Positions 10,721-20,766 of a stretch of 64,000 nucleotides of DNA are shown here, piece after piece. Position 1 is the first letter of the stretch; each line of letters opens with the position of its first letter. Both the position numbers and the translations under genes were made by a program. The stretch is from Ectobacillus sp. JY-23 (GTDB lineage: Bacteria > Bacillota > Bacilli > Bacillales > Bacillaceae_G), in contig NZ_CP095462.1 of assembly GCF_023022965.1 (NCBI RefSeq), positions 1,426,001 through 1,490,000 on the forward strand, given 5' to 3'. Under the pieces are notes generated by a model. The model searched no databases, was not told the DNA's origin, and saw only the letters and a program-made list of their open reading frames with translations.

Positions 10721-10954
10721 TTGCATCGCTATATCGCACTACTACTCGCTCTTATTCCCGTTGTTATGGCAATTGTTGGCATCAAATTAATGCGGGATAC
10801 GGTATTTGGCATTTTGTTATCTCCCATACCTTCACTGCCTTTACAATTTCTTGCGGGCGCCGCAAGCTTCGCGATTGGTATTTACATATTCGGAGGCTTT
10901 ATTCTTCACCGCGACCGCAAAAGAAACAAAGTGCAGGCTCGCTTCAAACGTTAA
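10721..10954 (+). CDS. yqzF: Small membrane protein, DUF2627 (YqzF), TTG start
   Basis: A 77-residue protein with two hydrophobic segments (about 4-22 and 38-58) and a basic tail HRDRKRNKVQ. This layout and the GIKLMRDTVFGIL block match B. subtilis YqzF (DUF2627), of unknown function. The TTG at 10721 is nine bases behind AAAGGGGGA and gives a protein starting at the family's usual position. It is divergent from bkdR. A TTGACA at 10627-10632 may belong to its promoter, but the -10 is unclear. Confidence 0.8.
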   Translation: MHRYIALLLALIPVVMAIVGIKLMRDTVFGILLSPIPSLPLQFLAGAASFAIGIYIFGGFILHRDRKRNKVQARFKR

Positions 10955-10987
10955 ACATTTTACTTAGAAAAAGGAGGGATCCATGCT

Positions 10988-11128
10988 ATGCGACCATTGC
11001 AATTATCACCTGAAACTGCAGTTAAGCTAGCAAAAGCATTAAATGTACCATTGGAACAATTAATGCATATGCCGCAGCATATTCTAATTCAAAAGCTTGT
11101 TGAGCTTGAAAAACAAAAAAGCGACTAA
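10988..11128 (+). CDS. YycC-like 46-residue protein
   Basis: A small soluble protein beginning MRPLQLSPETAVKLAKALN and containing MHMPQHILIQKL. It resembles the short YycC family of Bacillus (function unknown). The ATG at 10988 lies 11-16 bases after AAAGGAGG; an earlier ATG (10983) in another frame closes after 15 codons. It follows yqzF by 33 bases and ends two bases before a large palindromic terminator, so yqzF and this gene probably form one transcript. Confidence 0.75.
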   Translation: MRPLQLSPETAVKLAKALNVPLEQLMHMPQHILIQKLVELEKQKSD

Positions 11129-11130
11129 AC

Positions 11131-11180
11131 AAAAAGCACCTGCAAAAATCTTGTTAACAAGATTTTTGCAGGTGCTTTTT
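11131..11180. terminator. 50-bp perfect palindrome, bidirectional terminator
   Basis: The two 25-base halves are exact reverse complements, centred on GTTAAC at 11155/11156, with five A's at the left end and five T's at the right. It lies between the YycC-like gene and the convergent gene ending at 11247. Confidence 0.85.
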
Positions 11181-11246
11181 AACCGATAGCTACGTTAACT
11201 TAATGTTGATAATTGGGATGGGCAACCAGCAGGAACAGAGCCTAAC

Positions 11247-11747
11247 CTATAAAACACCGACATCTTGTAACATATCTTCAATCATTAAAGAAGGCATATC
11301 TAACACAGGTAATCCGGCTGATAACAAAACATCTTTCACATATAAAACTAGGTCCTCACGTTCTTGTTCCGTGCAATCATTCCATATTTCCTTTAATACA
11401 GGACTTGTTTTTACAATCTCATGAAACAATGCGTCAATAAAATCATAATCCAGTAACTCAAAATATTGCACTAACAAAGAAATACCTTGCTGCTTACGTC
11501 GCACAGAGAATGAAAAGGTCGCCTCCGCAATACCTGTCGATTGTAACTGCACTGTGCTGTTTTCAATATTATGATAAGCAACAATTTCGTATAATATTTC
11601 CTCCGGTGCAAAAGGGTTGTAAATCTTCCCAAAAAATCCTTTTTCATCCCCTTCATCTTGCACACTGTGTATTATACGATATTCTTTCCCTTGTAACATT
11701 TGTTTTAAATTGTGTAGTGCTTCTTCTAAGTTTTCTTTAACAATCAT
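11247..11747 (-). CDS. Unrecognised 166-residue acidic protein downstream of spo0A
   Basis: I do not recognise this family. The protein is soluble, has no signal peptide or membrane segment, and is rich in Glu, Leu and aromatic residues. An N-terminal helical part is followed by beta-rich sequence (GFFGKIYNPF, QLQSTGIAEATFSFSVRR) and an acidic helical C-terminus. The start is at the ATG at 11747, eight bases after AGGAG; the ATG at 11753 abuts it. It is separated from spo0A by a terminator and so is probably a single-gene transcript. Confidence 0.7.
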   Translation of the reverse strand: MIVKENLEEALHNLKQMLQGKEYRIIHSVQDEGDEKGFFGKIYNPFAPEEILYEIVAYHNIENSTVQLQSTGIAEATFSFSVRRKQQGISLLVQYFELLDYDFIDALFHEIVKTSPVLKEIWNDCTEQEREDLVLYVKDVLLSAGLPVLDMPSLMIEDMLQDVGVL

Positions 11748-11776
11748 GTACATAACTCCTTCTGTTAGTACTACAA

Positions 11777-11808
11777 AGCAAAAAACACCGCCTTAAAGAC
11801 AGTGTTTC
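11777..11808 (-). terminator. spo0A terminator
   Basis: An 8-base stem (AAACACTG / CGGTGTTT, one G-T pair) with a 9-base loop, followed on the minus strand by TTTTTTG. It lies 14 bases after the spo0A stop. Confidence 0.75.
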
Positions 11809-11821
11809 AAGCCTAACTCTT

Positions 11822-12610
11822 TCAAGACGCCTTATGCTCTAGTCTTAGTTTGTCTGCGACCATGGCAATAAATTCGGAATTTGTCGGCTTCGCTTTTGAC
11901 ATGGAAACCGTATACCCAAACAAAGACGAAATAGAATCAATATTTCCGCGGCTCCATGCCACCTCGATGGCATGACGAATGGCTCTCTCCACTCGACTTG
12001 CAGTTGTATTATATTTTTTCGCAATATCCGGATATAAAACCTTCGTAATTGATCCAAGAAGTTCGATATCATTATACACCATTGAAATCGCTTCACGTAA
12101 ATACATATAACCTTTAATATGAGCAGGAACACCAATCTCGTGGATAATTGTCGTAATGCTAGCATCCAAATTTTTCGGCTTTCCATCTGGATTTGTACGG
12201 AATACAGGAAGTGGACGTTTAATAATGGAATTTGACTTTCCACTAACCTGACGAATTTGATTTGTTAAATTCTCCATATCAAACGGCTTTAATACAAAAT
12301 AGGAAGCACCTAAATCTACAGCTTTCTTTGTTACATCCTCTTGTCCAAAGGCCGTCAACATAATTACATTAGGTTGTTTCAACTTATCCATCGCGCGCAA
12401 CTTCTCGAGTACAGCTAACCCATCAAGATGGGGCATGATAATGTCCAACACAAGTACGTCCGGGTTCTTTTCCTTCATTAAATCAATGCACTCTTGCCCA
12501 TTGTACGCAACACCAATCACTTCCATATCATCTTGGGCAGATACATATCCTTCTAGCATGGATACTAATTCTTTGTTGTCGTCGGCAAGACACACCTTAA
12601 TCTTCTCCAC
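11822..12610 (-). CDS. spo0A: Sporulation master regulator Spo0A, GTG start
   Basis: Phosphorelay response regulator that switches cells into sporulation. The 262 residues have a receiver domain with the acidic pocket DD (10-11), phosphoacceptor Asp56 ([11 protein letters not shown]) and Lys108 region (VLKPFD), a linker, and a C-terminal DNA-binding domain (about 150-262) with the recognition region [20 protein letters not shown]. The start is a GTG behind GGGGGAGGAAAAGCT. Downstream of spoIVB, as in all Bacillus. Its promoter shows sigma-H and 0A-box features. Confidence 0.97.
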   Translation of the reverse strand: MEKIKVCLADDNKELVSMLEGYVSAQDDMEVIGVAYNGQECIDLMKEKNPDVLVLDIIMPHLDGLAVLEKLRAMDKLKQPNVIMLTAFGQEDVTKKAVDLGASYFVLKPFDMENLTNQIRQVSGKSNSIIKRPLPVFRTNPDGKPKNLDASITTIIHEIGVPAHIKGYMYLREAISMVYNDIELLGSITKVLYPDIAKKYNTTASRVERAIRHAIEVAWSRGNIDSISSLFGYTVSMSKAKPTNSEFIAMVADKLRLEHKAS

Positions 12611-12667
12611 AGCTTTTCCTCCCCCTATTTACTTCTCCCTAACCGAAAACACTGGTTTGTACATGTA

Positions 12668-12697
12668 GTTTTCGACAATTGTTTAATATATCCTTTT
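12668..12697 (-). promoter_or_regulatory. Sigma-H-type promoter with embedded 0A box upstream of spo0A
   Basis: On the minus strand AAAAGGATAT (plus 12688-12697) and GTCGAAAAC (plus 12668-12676) fit the sigma-H pattern AGGAWWT and GAAT-like -10 with an 11-12 base spacer. The Spo0A box TGTCGAA (plus 12671-12677) overlaps the -10. This mirrors the known Ps promoter of spo0A. The rest of the 12611-12926 gap contains only an AT-rich stretch, a hairpin-like AAGCAAAA...TTTTGCTT at about 12721-12748, and a TTGACA on the minus strand near 12770 without a good -10. Confidence 0.7.
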
Positions 12698-12907
12698 AAC
12701 TTTTACTTAATTTACTAAAAAAGCAAAAAAACCTCTGTTTTGCTTCTTTTTACTCGTTTTTTTGTCAATTTTCTCTCGTATTCATCATAATGTCACAAAC
12801 GTATCAACATTCGCAACTGTATTATCTCTATTGATGAAACAAAATATGCATTTATATTCTATTGTACAACAAAAAGTAGTACTTAGAAACCTCAGAAAGG
12901 ACAAATT

Positions 12908-12940
12908 CTAAAAAGCGAGCTGTATTTCAGCTCGCTTTCC
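12908..12940 (-). terminator. spoIVB terminator overlapping its stop codon
   Basis: Eleven-base arms AAAGCGAGCTG / CAGCTCGCTTT with a 5-base loop and TTTTTA after it on the minus strand. The spoIVB stop (12927-12929) is inside the hairpin. Confidence 0.8.
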
Positions 12941-14210
12941 TCCCATGTTCTTGCTGCTCATAAATATTGATACCTGCTTGATGAAGCATCCATTCAATAT
13001 GAACACCATAACCTGAGGTAGGATCGTTTACAAATACATGGGTTACTGCACCAATAAGCTTACCGTCTTGTATAATAGGACTTCCGCTCATCCCTTGTAC
13101 AATGCCACCTGTTTTTTCAAGTAAACGTTTGTCCACAATTTTCACAACCATACCTTTTGTTGCAGGTGCCTTTTGAGGAACACTGCTTACAACCTCAATA
13201 TCAAAAGCCTCTACCTTATCTCCCTCAACCACTGTTAAAATCTGCGCTTTGCCTTCTTTCACTTGACTAGATAAAGCAATTGGTAGCGCTCGATCCATTA
13301 TACCATTACGAATTTGAGTGTCCAATTTACCGAATATTCCAAACGGACTATTGGTTGTAATGTTTCCAATCACTTCACGATCTGGTGAAAAACGCGCCAA
13401 TTTTTCTCCCGGATCTCCATTGCTTCCTTTTTGAATGGACGTTACAGTAGAGCGCATAATTTGTCCATCCTCTACTTCAATCGGTTTTTTTGTGTCACTG
13501 TCTGAAATAACATGCCCCAAAGCCCCATACTTCATGGATTCAGGATGCACGAAGGTCATTGTTCCAATTCCAGCAGCAGAATCTCGGATATACAATCCGA
13601 TTCGATAAGAAGAGTCACCTTTATCCTTTACCGGCTTAAGTTTGGTTTGAATATACTTAGAATCACGAAGAACAACAAGATCAAGTGCCTCGCCCGTTGT
13701 ACCACTATTTTGAATAAAAGGTGCAACATCACTCATTCGCTCAATCTCTTTACCATTAATCTTTGTAATCATATCACCAACTTTAATACCTGCAATTTCA
13801 CCAGGCGATACTTTTCCGGTTTCTGTTTGAATTAAATGATGACCTACCACCAATACGCCTTTTGCATTTAATTTAACACCTATTGACTGTCCACCAGGAA
13901 GAACTTTGAAATCTTTCAATACCTTTACATTTACTGTTTTAACAGGAAAACCAGCCAATTGTAATACCATATCTGCTTCTCCACTTTCGTGGGCAGCTAC
14001 AGCCATGGCTTCTTTGCTATCTACAGTAAAAACAGAAGGATTTGAAGAGATAACTTCAAATACACGCTTACCTGACAATTTAGAATGTTGTCCCTCAAAT
14101 AAAACAACGTCCTTCGGAATTGCAATCAATTCTCGAACGGGCGTACAAAATCCCATTACAAGAAGCGAGATAAGGAGAAATGCACCAATTAATTTTCGAA
14201 TATGTTCCAA
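12927..14210 (-). CDS. spoIVB: SpoIVB serine peptidase, signal for pro-sigma-K processing
   Basis: Forespore-secreted PDZ serine peptidase that cleaves SpoIVFA and so triggers sigma-K activation in the mother cell. One N-terminal membrane anchor (about residues 5-25), a PDZ domain ([20 protein letters not shown]), and the SpoIVB peptidase domain with its nucleophile in [12 protein letters not shown] and a conserved [11 protein letters not shown] block. A TTG at 14210, six bases after AAAGGA, gives 427 residues starting at the position seen in B. subtilis; the longer ATG form begins before the ribosome site. Gene order recN-spoIVB-spo0A is conserved. Confidence 0.94.
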   Translation of the reverse strand: MEHIRKLIGAFLLISLLVMGFCTPVRELIAIPKDVVLFEGQHSKLSGKRVFEVISSNPSVFTVDSKEAMAVAAHESGEADMVLQLAGFPVKTVNVKVLKDFKVLPGGQSIGVKLNAKGVLVVGHHLIQTETGKVSPGEIAGIKVGDMITKINGKEIERMSDVAPFIQNSGTTGEALDLVVLRDSKYIQTKLKPVKDKGDSSYRIGLYIRDSAAGIGTMTFVHPESMKYGALGHVISDSDTKKPIEVEDGQIMRSTVTSIQKGSNGDPGEKLARFSPDREVIGNITTNSPFGIFGKLDTQIRNGIMDRALPIALSSQVKEGKAQILTVVEGDKVEAFDIEVVSSVPQKAPATKGMVVKIVDKRLLEKTGGIVQGMSGSPIIQDGKLIGAVTHVFVNDPTSGYGVHIEWMLHQAGINIYEQQEHGRKAS

Positions 14211-14309
14211 TTTCAATCCTTTCACTCTCCTCGCTTCTACCCACATTCAGCCAAGTGGCTTCATCTTTTAATTTCTCCTTGTATGGCTCTGTTTATAACT
14301 GGGATATGC

Positions 14310-14338
14310 AAAAAAGCTATCCTATTATTGGATAGCTC
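14310..14338 (-). terminator. recN terminator overlapping its stop codon
   Basis: Eight-base arms AGCTATCC / GGATAGCT with a 7-base loop, then TTTTTTGC on the minus strand. The recN stop (14325-14327) lies in the loop region. Confidence 0.75.
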
Positions 14339-16058
14339 CTGTTTTTAAATTATGTGCTTGCTGTAATAATTCGCGCGCATGTTGTGTTGTAACATCTGTT
14401 ATTTCCACACCTGAAATCATGCGAGCAATTTCAATCACCTTTTCTTCGTCCTTAAGCTTGGCGACAGATGTTTTTGTACGGTTATCTTCAATTTGCTTAC
14501 GAATGAACAAATGCGTATCTGCCATTGAAGCAACTTGTGGAAGATGAGTGATGCATAACACTTGAGAGCCGATGGAAACCCGATAAATCTTTTCTGCAAT
14601 GGCTTGTGCAACTCTGCCACTAACACCAGTGTCTACTTCATCAAAAATAACAGAAGTAACGCCTTGATGCTTACTAAAGATACTTTTAAGAGCCAAAATA
14701 ATGCGTGATAATTCCCCACCGGATGCAACCTTAGATAATGGTTTGAGCGGCTCGCCGGGATTGGTGGAAATATAAAACTCCACTTGATCGTAGCCTGTTG
14801 ATGTTAACCGTATTGATACACCATCTACCACAGGATCATCGACACCACCCAATTGCTTGTCCAACATAATTTTGAAAGTAGTTTTTGCCATATATAATTC
14901 CTGCAACTCTTTATGAATGGCTTCCGTTAGATGCACCGCAAGACTATGTCGCAAATCACTTAACTTCATGGCTTCTGTCATTGCTTGCTCTTCCAACTGC
15001 TTCAGTTGCTTTCGAGTCGCTTCAATATGTATATCTTTATTTTCAATGGTTGCTATTTCTTCTTCTATTTTATCTGCGTACATTAAAATATCTTGGACGG
15101 ATTCACCATATTTACGCTTTAATGTACGAATTTCGTTCAGTCTTGTTTCAATATAATCCAGCCTAGCGGGATCGTACTCCATCATATCCAGCTTCTCACG
15201 TAACTGATAGGTCATGTCCTCAAGTAAATAGTAGCTATTGGCAACACTCTCATGAATACCTTGTAATGAAGTGTCCAAATCAGAAACAGCTTCTACCTCA
15301 TTCATCGCGTGACGAACATGGTCTAAACCACAATCATCCCCTGCTAAAGAACGATATGCATCACTGAGCGATTTATAAATTTTTTCGAAATTGGAGATCT
15401 TCACACGCTCTTCCAAGAGCTCTTCATCTTCTCCCACTTGTAAATCCGCTCTTCTAATTTCTTCAAGCTGAAATTGAATTAAATCTAAGCGATGAGCCAT
15501 TTGTTGTTCATTGTTGGTTAGAGAGTTCAGTTTTCTCTTTGTTTGCTCATATTGTTCAAAATACGAGCGATAACGCTCCAATTGCTTAGATACAGCATCA
15601 TTATTAAATGAATCCAATAAGAACATATGTCTATCTTCTGACATAAGATCCTGTGTTTCATGCTGCCCATGTATATCCACTAATGTTTTACCGATATCTT
15701 TTAACATACTTAGCGTCACTAACTTTCCGTTAATTCGACAAGTACTTTTGCCGGTTGCTGAAATATCTCGCTTTAAAATCATCATTCCATCAGAGACATC
15801 AATATCAAACTCTTGTAGCTTCTCTATACAAGGGTGCTGTTCATCATCTAGGTAAAATAATCCCTCAATTTCAGCCTTCTCTGTTTCGTAACGGACGAAT
15901 TCTGCAGAGCCTCTTCCTCCAACCAACAAATGAATGGCATCAATGATAATGGACTTACCTGCCCCCGTTTCACCACTAAGCACCGTAAGGCCTTTTTCAA
16001 ATGAAATATTCAATGCTTCTATAATAGCAAAGTTTTTAATCGATAACTCCGATAACAA
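14325..16058 (-). CDS. recN: DNA repair protein RecN, TTG start
   Basis: SMC-like ATPase acting early at double-strand breaks. 577 residues, the normal length. Walker A (LSGETGAGKSIII) near residue 30, long coiled-coil stretches (about 155-365), the ABC signature (KVASGGELSRI), Walker B (SVIFDEVDTGVSG) and a C-terminal ITHLPQVA switch. The TTG start lies behind GAGGTGAATAAGCA. It follows argR by 21 bases and is probably cotranscribed with it, the usual arrangement in Bacillus. Confidence 0.95.
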   Translation of the reverse strand: MLSELSIKNFAIIEALNISFEKGLTVLSGETGAGKSIIIDAIHLLVGGRGSAEFVRYETEKAEIEGLFYLDDEQHPCIEKLQEFDIDVSDGMMILKRDISATGKSTCRINGKLVTLSMLKDIGKTLVDIHGQHETQDLMSEDRHMFLLDSFNNDAVSKQLERYRSYFEQYEQTKRKLNSLTNNEQQMAHRLDLIQFQLEEIRRADLQVGEDEELLEERVKISNFEKIYKSLSDAYRSLAGDDCGLDHVRHAMNEVEAVSDLDTSLQGIHESVANSYYLLEDMTYQLREKLDMMEYDPARLDYIETRLNEIRTLKRKYGESVQDILMYADKIEEEIATIENKDIHIEATRKQLKQLEEQAMTEAMKLSDLRHSLAVHLTEAIHKELQELYMAKTTFKIMLDKQLGGVDDPVVDGVSIRLTSTGYDQVEFYISTNPGEPLKPLSKVASGGELSRIILALKSIFSKHQGVTSVIFDEVDTGVSGRVAQAIAEKIYRVSIGSQVLCITHLPQVASMADTHLFIRKQIEDNRTKTSVAKLKDEEKVIEIARMISGVEITDVTTQHARELLQQAHNLKTGAIQ

Positions 16059-16079
16059 TGCTTATTCACCTCATTAACA

Positions 16080-16529
16080 TCATAACATATTTAGGAATTT
16101 TTCCGACACCACGTTCGTATCTTCCGGAGTACGACAAATAATCAAACATGTATCATCTCCACAAATGGTTCCTAAAATTTCATCCCACTCCAAATAGTCT
16201 ATCAAAGCACCTAGAGCGTTTGCGTTTCCAGGTAATGTTTTTAACACAATCATGTGACCAGCTGTATCCATCTTTACAAATGCATCAACTAAATTGCGCT
16301 TTAATTTTTGCAATGGATTAAATCGTTGGTCCGCTGGTAAACTGTACTTGTATCTACCATCATGTAAAGGAACCTTTACTAAATGTAATTCCTTAATATC
16401 TCGCGACACTGTTGCTTGTGTCACGTTAAAGCCGCTATTTCGCAAAATATCCACAAGTTCGTCTTGTGTTTCAATTTCTTTGCTCGCAATAATTTCTCTA
16501 ATCTTAATATGGCGCTGACCCTTGTTCAT
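16080..16529 (-). CDS. argR: Arginine repressor ArgR/AhrC
   Basis: Hexameric arginine-dependent regulator that represses biosynthesis and activates catabolism genes. The 149 residues begin [15 protein letters not shown]; the winged-helix domain includes [19 protein letters not shown], and the C-terminal arginine-binding and hexamerisation domain carries [14 protein letters not shown]. An upstream in-frame ATG at 16628 would add 33 residues absent from the family, while the ATG at 16529 has GAGGTG six bases away. First gene of the argR-recN unit. Confidence 0.95.
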   Translation of the reverse strand: MNKGQRHIKIREIIASKEIETQDELVDILRNSGFNVTQATVSRDIKELHLVKVPLHDGRYKYSLPADQRFNPLQKLKRNLVDAFVKMDTAGHMIVLKTLPGNANALGALIDYLEWDEILGTICGDDTCLIICRTPEDTNVVSEKFLNML

Positions 16530-16654
16530 CACTTGCACCTCACACAAACTTAAAAATTTTTCCGCCGTCATCCCTAATGTTAACTGATAGCACAAAGATT
16601 GTACATATTTGTTTTTGGAACCTCTCAAGACACCGTCTTTTACTGACCGTTTGC

Positions 16655-16686
16655 AAAAAGAGGAGCAACACTCGTCACTCCTCTTT
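16655..16686 (-). terminator. Terminator of the dxs-tlyA transcript
   Basis: Nine-base arms AAAGAGGAG / CTCCTCTTT with a 12-base loop and TTTTTGC after it on the minus strand. The tlyA stop codon (16675-16677) is inside the structure. Confidence 0.75.
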
Positions 16687-17505
16687 AGCCTGTTTTAACA
16701 TATGATGTGCCTCTTCTACGACCTGCGTAAAAGTTTGCTTCATATAATTTTCCCCACATTCCTTATTTCCGTGCCACTTAAGATGTACCAAAAATTCAAT
16801 ATTTCCATCTCCTCCTGTAATAGGAGAATACGTTAAATGATGCACATCATATCCTTGATTCAATGCAAATGTTACAATACCTTCAATAACCTTAACATGT
16901 ACCTTTGCATCCCTAACAATTCCTTTTTTACCTACCTGATCTTTTCCCGCTTCAAATTGCGGCTTAATAAGGGCTGCAACATCACCGCCTGGCATAAGCA
17001 TGGTTTTTAAAACAGGCAAAATCAACCGTAACGAGATAAACGATACATCAATACTCGCAAATTCTGGTAAACCTTGCTGTAAATCTGCTGGTGTAACATA
17101 CCGAAAATTTGTACGTTCCATCACAACAACACGAGGGTCTTGTCGAAGCTTCCATGCAAGCTGATTATATCCCACATCCAGTGCATAGGAAAGCTTCGCT
17201 CCATTTTGTAACGCACAATCAGTAAAGCCGCCTGTAGATGCTCCGATATCAATCATAATCTTATCTTGTAAACGAATATTGAACTCTTGTAGCGCTTTTT
17301 CTAATTTATAGCCACCTCTACTCACATAAGGCATAAGTTGACCTTTTACTGTAATTACTGTATCAGAGGGGACTTTTTCACCTGGTTTGTCTACACGTTC
17401 TTCATTCATATACACAAGTCCAGCCATCACGGCACGCTTTGCTTTTTCTCGCGTTTCCACGAGACCGCGTTCTACCAACAAAACATCTATACGTTCTTTT
17501 TTCAT
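16675..17505 (-). CDS. tlyA: TlyA-family rRNA methyltransferase (YqxC)
   Basis: Likely S-adenosylmethionine-dependent 2'-O-methyltransferase acting on rRNA cytidines, annotated YqxC/TlyA in Bacillus. It has an N-terminal S4 RNA-binding domain ([20 protein letters not shown]) and an FtsJ-like methyltransferase fold with the cofactor motif [12 protein letters not shown] at about 85-97, followed by [12 protein letters not shown]. 276 residues, normal. It starts four bases after the dxs stop, so it is coupled to dxs. Hemolysin labels in databases are historical; the methyltransferase role is family knowledge. Confidence 0.9.
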   Translation of the reverse strand: MKKERIDVLLVERGLVETREKAKRAVMAGLVYMNEERVDKPGEKVPSDTVITVKGQLMPYVSRGGYKLEKALQEFNIRLQDKIMIDIGASTGGFTDCALQNGAKLSYALDVGYNQLAWKLRQDPRVVVMERTNFRYVTPADLQQGLPEFASIDVSFISLRLILPVLKTMLMPGGDVAALIKPQFEAGKDQVGKKGIVRDAKVHVKVIEGIVTFALNQGYDVHHLTYSPITGGDGNIEFLVHLKWHGNKECGENYMKQTFTQVVEEAHHMLKQAKEE

Positions 17506-17508
17506 ATA

Positions 17509-19398
17509 TTACGCCCTTTTTTCTTTTGACGGCAACAACGCTTGTACACGCTCTACCGTATCTTTTGTTGTCATACCGATTTCTTCAAGTAATTTATCTA
17601 CACTGCCATGCTCGATAAATACGTCCGGAATTCCCATGCGGTCAATTTTCGCTTGATAGCCTTTTTCTTGAGCGAACTCTAAAACTGCACTTCCAAATCC
17701 ACCAGCTAGGCAAGCTTCTTCAATTGTTAAAATGGGGATATTTGCACCCAGAAGTTCATGTAAATATACCTCATCCATCGGCTTAATAAAGCGTGCATTA
17801 ACAACTTTAACAGCTATCCCGGTTTGTGCAAGAATTTCCGCTGCTTCCATTGCCATAGGAATTGTTGTACCAAACGTTAAAATAGCCGCATCTTCACCTT
17901 CACGTAAGGTGTCCCACGTACCGATTGGGATTACTTTTAGCTCTTCCTCCATTTGTACGCCATACCCATTACCGCGCGGATAACGTAAAGCAATCGGACC
18001 TTTTTCGTACGAAACAGCTGTATATACCATATGCTGTCCTTCATTTTCATCCTTAGGCATCATAATGACCAAGTTTGGCATATGGCGTAAAAATGCAATG
18101 TCGAATACACCTTGATGAGTTTCTCCATCTGCCCCTACCAATCCAGCACGGTCAATGCCGAAAAATACATTGAGATTCTGGCGACATACATCATGTAGCA
18201 CCTGGTCGTACGCGCGTTGCAAGAACGTAGAATAAATTGCCAAAAACGGCTTCATCCCTTGTGTTGCAAGGCCTGCCGCCATCGTTGTCGCGTGTTGCTC
18301 TGCAATTCCCACATCAAACATACGATCTGGAAATTCCTTTGCAAAGTTTTCTAATTTAGAACCTACTGGCATTGCTGGTGTAACAGCTACAATGCGCGAA
18401 TCTTCCTTCGCGAGCTTGCGAACTGTTTCACTTACTACCTTACTCCATGCCGGCGGTGCACTGACAGGCCCAACAAAATTCCCCGATTCAATTTTATAAG
18501 GACCTGTTCCGTGCCAAGTACCAATTACATCACTTTCAGCGGGTTTATAACCCTTCCCTTTTTTCGTAATTACATGGACTAGAACAGGACCTTTTGTTTT
18601 CTTCGCATAATGTAGGTTTTCCAATAAGCTTTCAAAATCATGACCATCCACTGGACCGAGGTAAGTAAAACCAAGTTCTTCAAAGAATACGCCAGAAACA
18701 AGCATATATTTTAAGCTATCTTTCAAACGTTCCGCTGTAGCAGCAACCCTGCCGCCCACCGCTGGAATTTTTTTCAACAAGTACTCTAGCTCATCTTTTA
18801 CCCAATGGTATTTTCCTGCTGTACGCAAACGCCCCAGAACATTATGCAATGCTCCTACGTTCGGGGCAATTGACATCTCATTATCATTTAAAATTACAGT
18901 AATATCTGTTTTCTCATGACCAATATGATTTAGCGCCTCTAATGCCATACCGCCGGTTAAAGCACCGTCACCGATAATGGGTACAATGTATTCCTTCGTC
19001 TTCTTCAAATCACGAGCAATTGCCATTCCCATAGCGGCGGATAGAGACGTTGAGCTATGACCCGTTTCCCATACATCATGTTCACTTTCACAACGCTTAG
19101 GAAATCCACAAAGCCCTTTATATTGACGAAGTGTTCCAAAATCTTTCGCTCGCCCTGTTAAAATTTTATGTACATAAGATTGATGTCCCACATCCCATAA
19201 GAATTTATCCTCTGGACTGCTAAATACTTTATGAAGAGCGATCGTCAACTCGACAACACCAAGATTAGGAGCAATATGTCCGCCTGTTGTAGACAATTCC
19301 TTAATTAAAAACTCACGTATATCTGCGCTCAGCGCCACCAGCTCGTCAACTGACATCTTTTTCAAAAAACCTGGATTTTGAATTTGCGTCAGATCCAT
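17509..19398 (-). CDS. dxs: 1-deoxy-D-xylulose-5-phosphate synthase
   Basis: Thiamine-diphosphate enzyme for the first step of the methylerythritol phosphate isoprenoid pathway. 629 residues from the ATG at 19398; the GTG at 19407 is a possible three-codon extension. Signatures: [14 protein letters not shown], the TDP motif [26 protein letters not shown], and the transketolase block [16 protein letters not shown]. It forms a unit with tlyA and is separated from the upstream ispA by a terminator, although both serve isoprenoid synthesis. Confidence 0.96.
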   Translation of the reverse strand: MDLTQIQNPGFLKKMSVDELVALSADIREFLIKELSTTGGHIAPNLGVVELTIALHKVFSSPEDKFLWDVGHQSYVHKILTGRAKDFGTLRQYKGLCGFPKRCESEHDVWETGHSSTSLSAAMGMAIARDLKKTKEYIVPIIGDGALTGGMALEALNHIGHEKTDITVILNDNEMSIAPNVGALHNVLGRLRTAGKYHWVKDELEYLLKKIPAVGGRVAATAERLKDSLKYMLVSGVFFEELGFTYLGPVDGHDFESLLENLHYAKKTKGPVLVHVITKKGKGYKPAESDVIGTWHGTGPYKIESGNFVGPVSAPPAWSKVVSETVRKLAKEDSRIVAVTPAMPVGSKLENFAKEFPDRMFDVGIAEQHATTMAAGLATQGMKPFLAIYSTFLQRAYDQVLHDVCRQNLNVFFGIDRAGLVGADGETHQGVFDIAFLRHMPNLVIMMPKDENEGQHMVYTAVSYEKGPIALRYPRGNGYGVQMEEELKVIPIGTWDTLREGEDAAILTFGTTIPMAMEAAEILAQTGIAVKVVNARFIKPMDEVYLHELLGANIPILTIEEACLAGGFGSAVLEFAQEKGYQAKIDRMGIPDVFIEHGSVDKLLEEIGMTTKDTVERVQALLPSKEKRA

Positions 19399-19533
19399 CA
19401 GGACCACTCACTTTCATCTCATAATCGAAATTAGTTTTATCCGTAAACCTCACCATGTAACAGGCGCTCTTGTATTCCACCGATGCCTACAAGTCACCTA
19501 AACAGCGTGTACAACCCCTTCCAAAGGGTTATG

Positions 19534-19568
19534 AAAAAATAGCCGCTAACACAAAGTGATAACGGCTA
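19534..19568 (-). terminator. Terminator after ispA
   Basis: A 12-base imperfect stem (outer AGCCG/CGGCT, inner CAC/GTG, loop AAA) and TATTTTTTC on the minus strand. It separates the nusB-folD-xseA-xseB-ispA transcript from dxs. The remainder of the 19399-19657 gap has only a small hairpin at about 19512-19531. Confidence 0.7.
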
Positions 19569-19657
19569 CCATTTCTATATAGTTTTACCGATGATAATGA
19601 AAAAACTTTGTGTTTCATTTATACCATAAAATGAAATATTGCTCAACAAAAGTCCCT

Positions 19658-20545
19658 TTAATTGTTTCTGTTTACTACAAGATCACAAAGCGCGTGTAAG
19701 TAGACTGTATTCAATTCCAGGTCATCAATAGCGTTTCTTGCTTTTTCTGCTGTTTCATGCAGAGCTATTTTTGCACCTTCTATTGAAAGTAACTCTGTAT
19801 ACGTACTCTTTCCGTTTCCAATATCACTGCCCACCGGTTTGCCAATTTCAGCTTCCGTTCCCTCTACATCTAAAATATCATCACGAATTTGAAACGCCAA
19901 CCCGAGATTTGCAGCAAATGCAAGTAATTTTTCAATCTGTTTCTCAGTCGCTCCTGCCAATACTGCACCTGCTAGCACCGCAAACTCCAACAGTCTTCCT
20001 GTTTTACGTTTGTGGATATATTCTAAATCAGCAACAGACAATGATTGTCCTTCTCCTTGCATATCCGCTACCTGACCAGCCACCATCCCCTCTGGACCAG
20101 CAGCATTAGCCAATTCAGAAATGATGCGTAGCCTTACTTCAGGTGTTACATCACTATGCGAGTAACGTGCAATAACCTCAAACGCCATCGTAAGTAAAGC
20201 ATCTCCCGAAAGCGTAGCTATCGCTTCTCCAAACACCTTGTGGTTAGTTGGTTTACCTCTTCGTAAATCGTCATCATCCATACATGGCAGATCATCATGA
20301 ATCAAAGAGTACGTATGGATCATTTCCAATGCACATGCTGTTGCCATTCCTAGCTCCTTTGGTTTACCAAAAGCCTCAAGTGTTGCGAACAATAACAAAG
20401 GGCGCACTCGCTTTCCCCCTGCTTGTAACGAATACAGCATGGACTCCTTCAAAATGGCTGGACTTTCTAATCGCTTAACAAAAGCTACAAGCTCATGTTC
20501 AATAAACTGTTTGTTTTCTTTTGCGAAAGTGGTAAAAGTCATCAT
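19658..20545 (-). CDS. ispA: Farnesyl diphosphate synthase (geranyltranstransferase)
   Basis: Condenses isopentenyl diphosphate with dimethylallyl/geranyl diphosphate to farnesyl diphosphate. 295 residues with the two Asp-rich metal sites: [14 protein letters not shown] (first, about residue 85) and [11 protein letters not shown] (second, about 225). The block GGKRVRPLL lies near residue 45. Its start overlaps the xseB stop by four bases, so it is translated with the exonuclease VII genes. This arrangement is standard in Bacillus. Confidence 0.94.
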   Translation of the reverse strand: MMTFTTFAKENKQFIEHELVAFVKRLESPAILKESMLYSLQAGGKRVRPLLLFATLEAFGKPKELGMATACALEMIHTYSLIHDDLPCMDDDDLRRGKPTNHKVFGEAIATLSGDALLTMAFEVIARYSHSDVTPEVRLRIISELANAAGPEGMVAGQVADMQGEGQSLSVADLEYIHKRKTGRLLEFAVLAGAVLAGATEKQIEKLLAFAANLGLAFQIRDDILDVEGTEAEIGKPVGSDIGNGKSTYTELLSIEGAKIALHETAEKARNAIDDLELNTVYLHALCDLVVNRNN

Positions 20546-20766
20546 GCTTCTTCCCCTTGAAACGGGCGCAGTTGACCGTCTTCACTTAAAATAGTCGTCA
20601 TCTGCTGCTCCACATGCTTTAATTTATCATCACAGAGTTTAGAAAGCTCCATTCCCTCTTTGAAATAGGTGATCGCTTCTTCAAGTGGTACATCGCCTTG
20701 TTCAAGCTTCAATACAATCTGCTCAAGAGCGGCAATGGCTTCTTCAAAGTTCATTTGTTTTTTCAT
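20542..20766 (-). CDS. xseB: Exonuclease VII small subunit
   Basis: A 74-residue helical protein beginning [18 protein letters not shown] with the family block [19 protein letters not shown]. It is the small subunit that assembles on XseA to form exonuclease VII, which degrades single-stranded DNA. It overlaps the xseA end by 23 bases and the ispA start by 4 bases. Confidence 0.93.
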   Translation of the reverse strand: MKKQMNFEEAIAALEQIVLKLEQGDVPLEEAITYFKEGMELSKLCDDKLKHVEQQMTTILSEDGQLRPFQGEEA

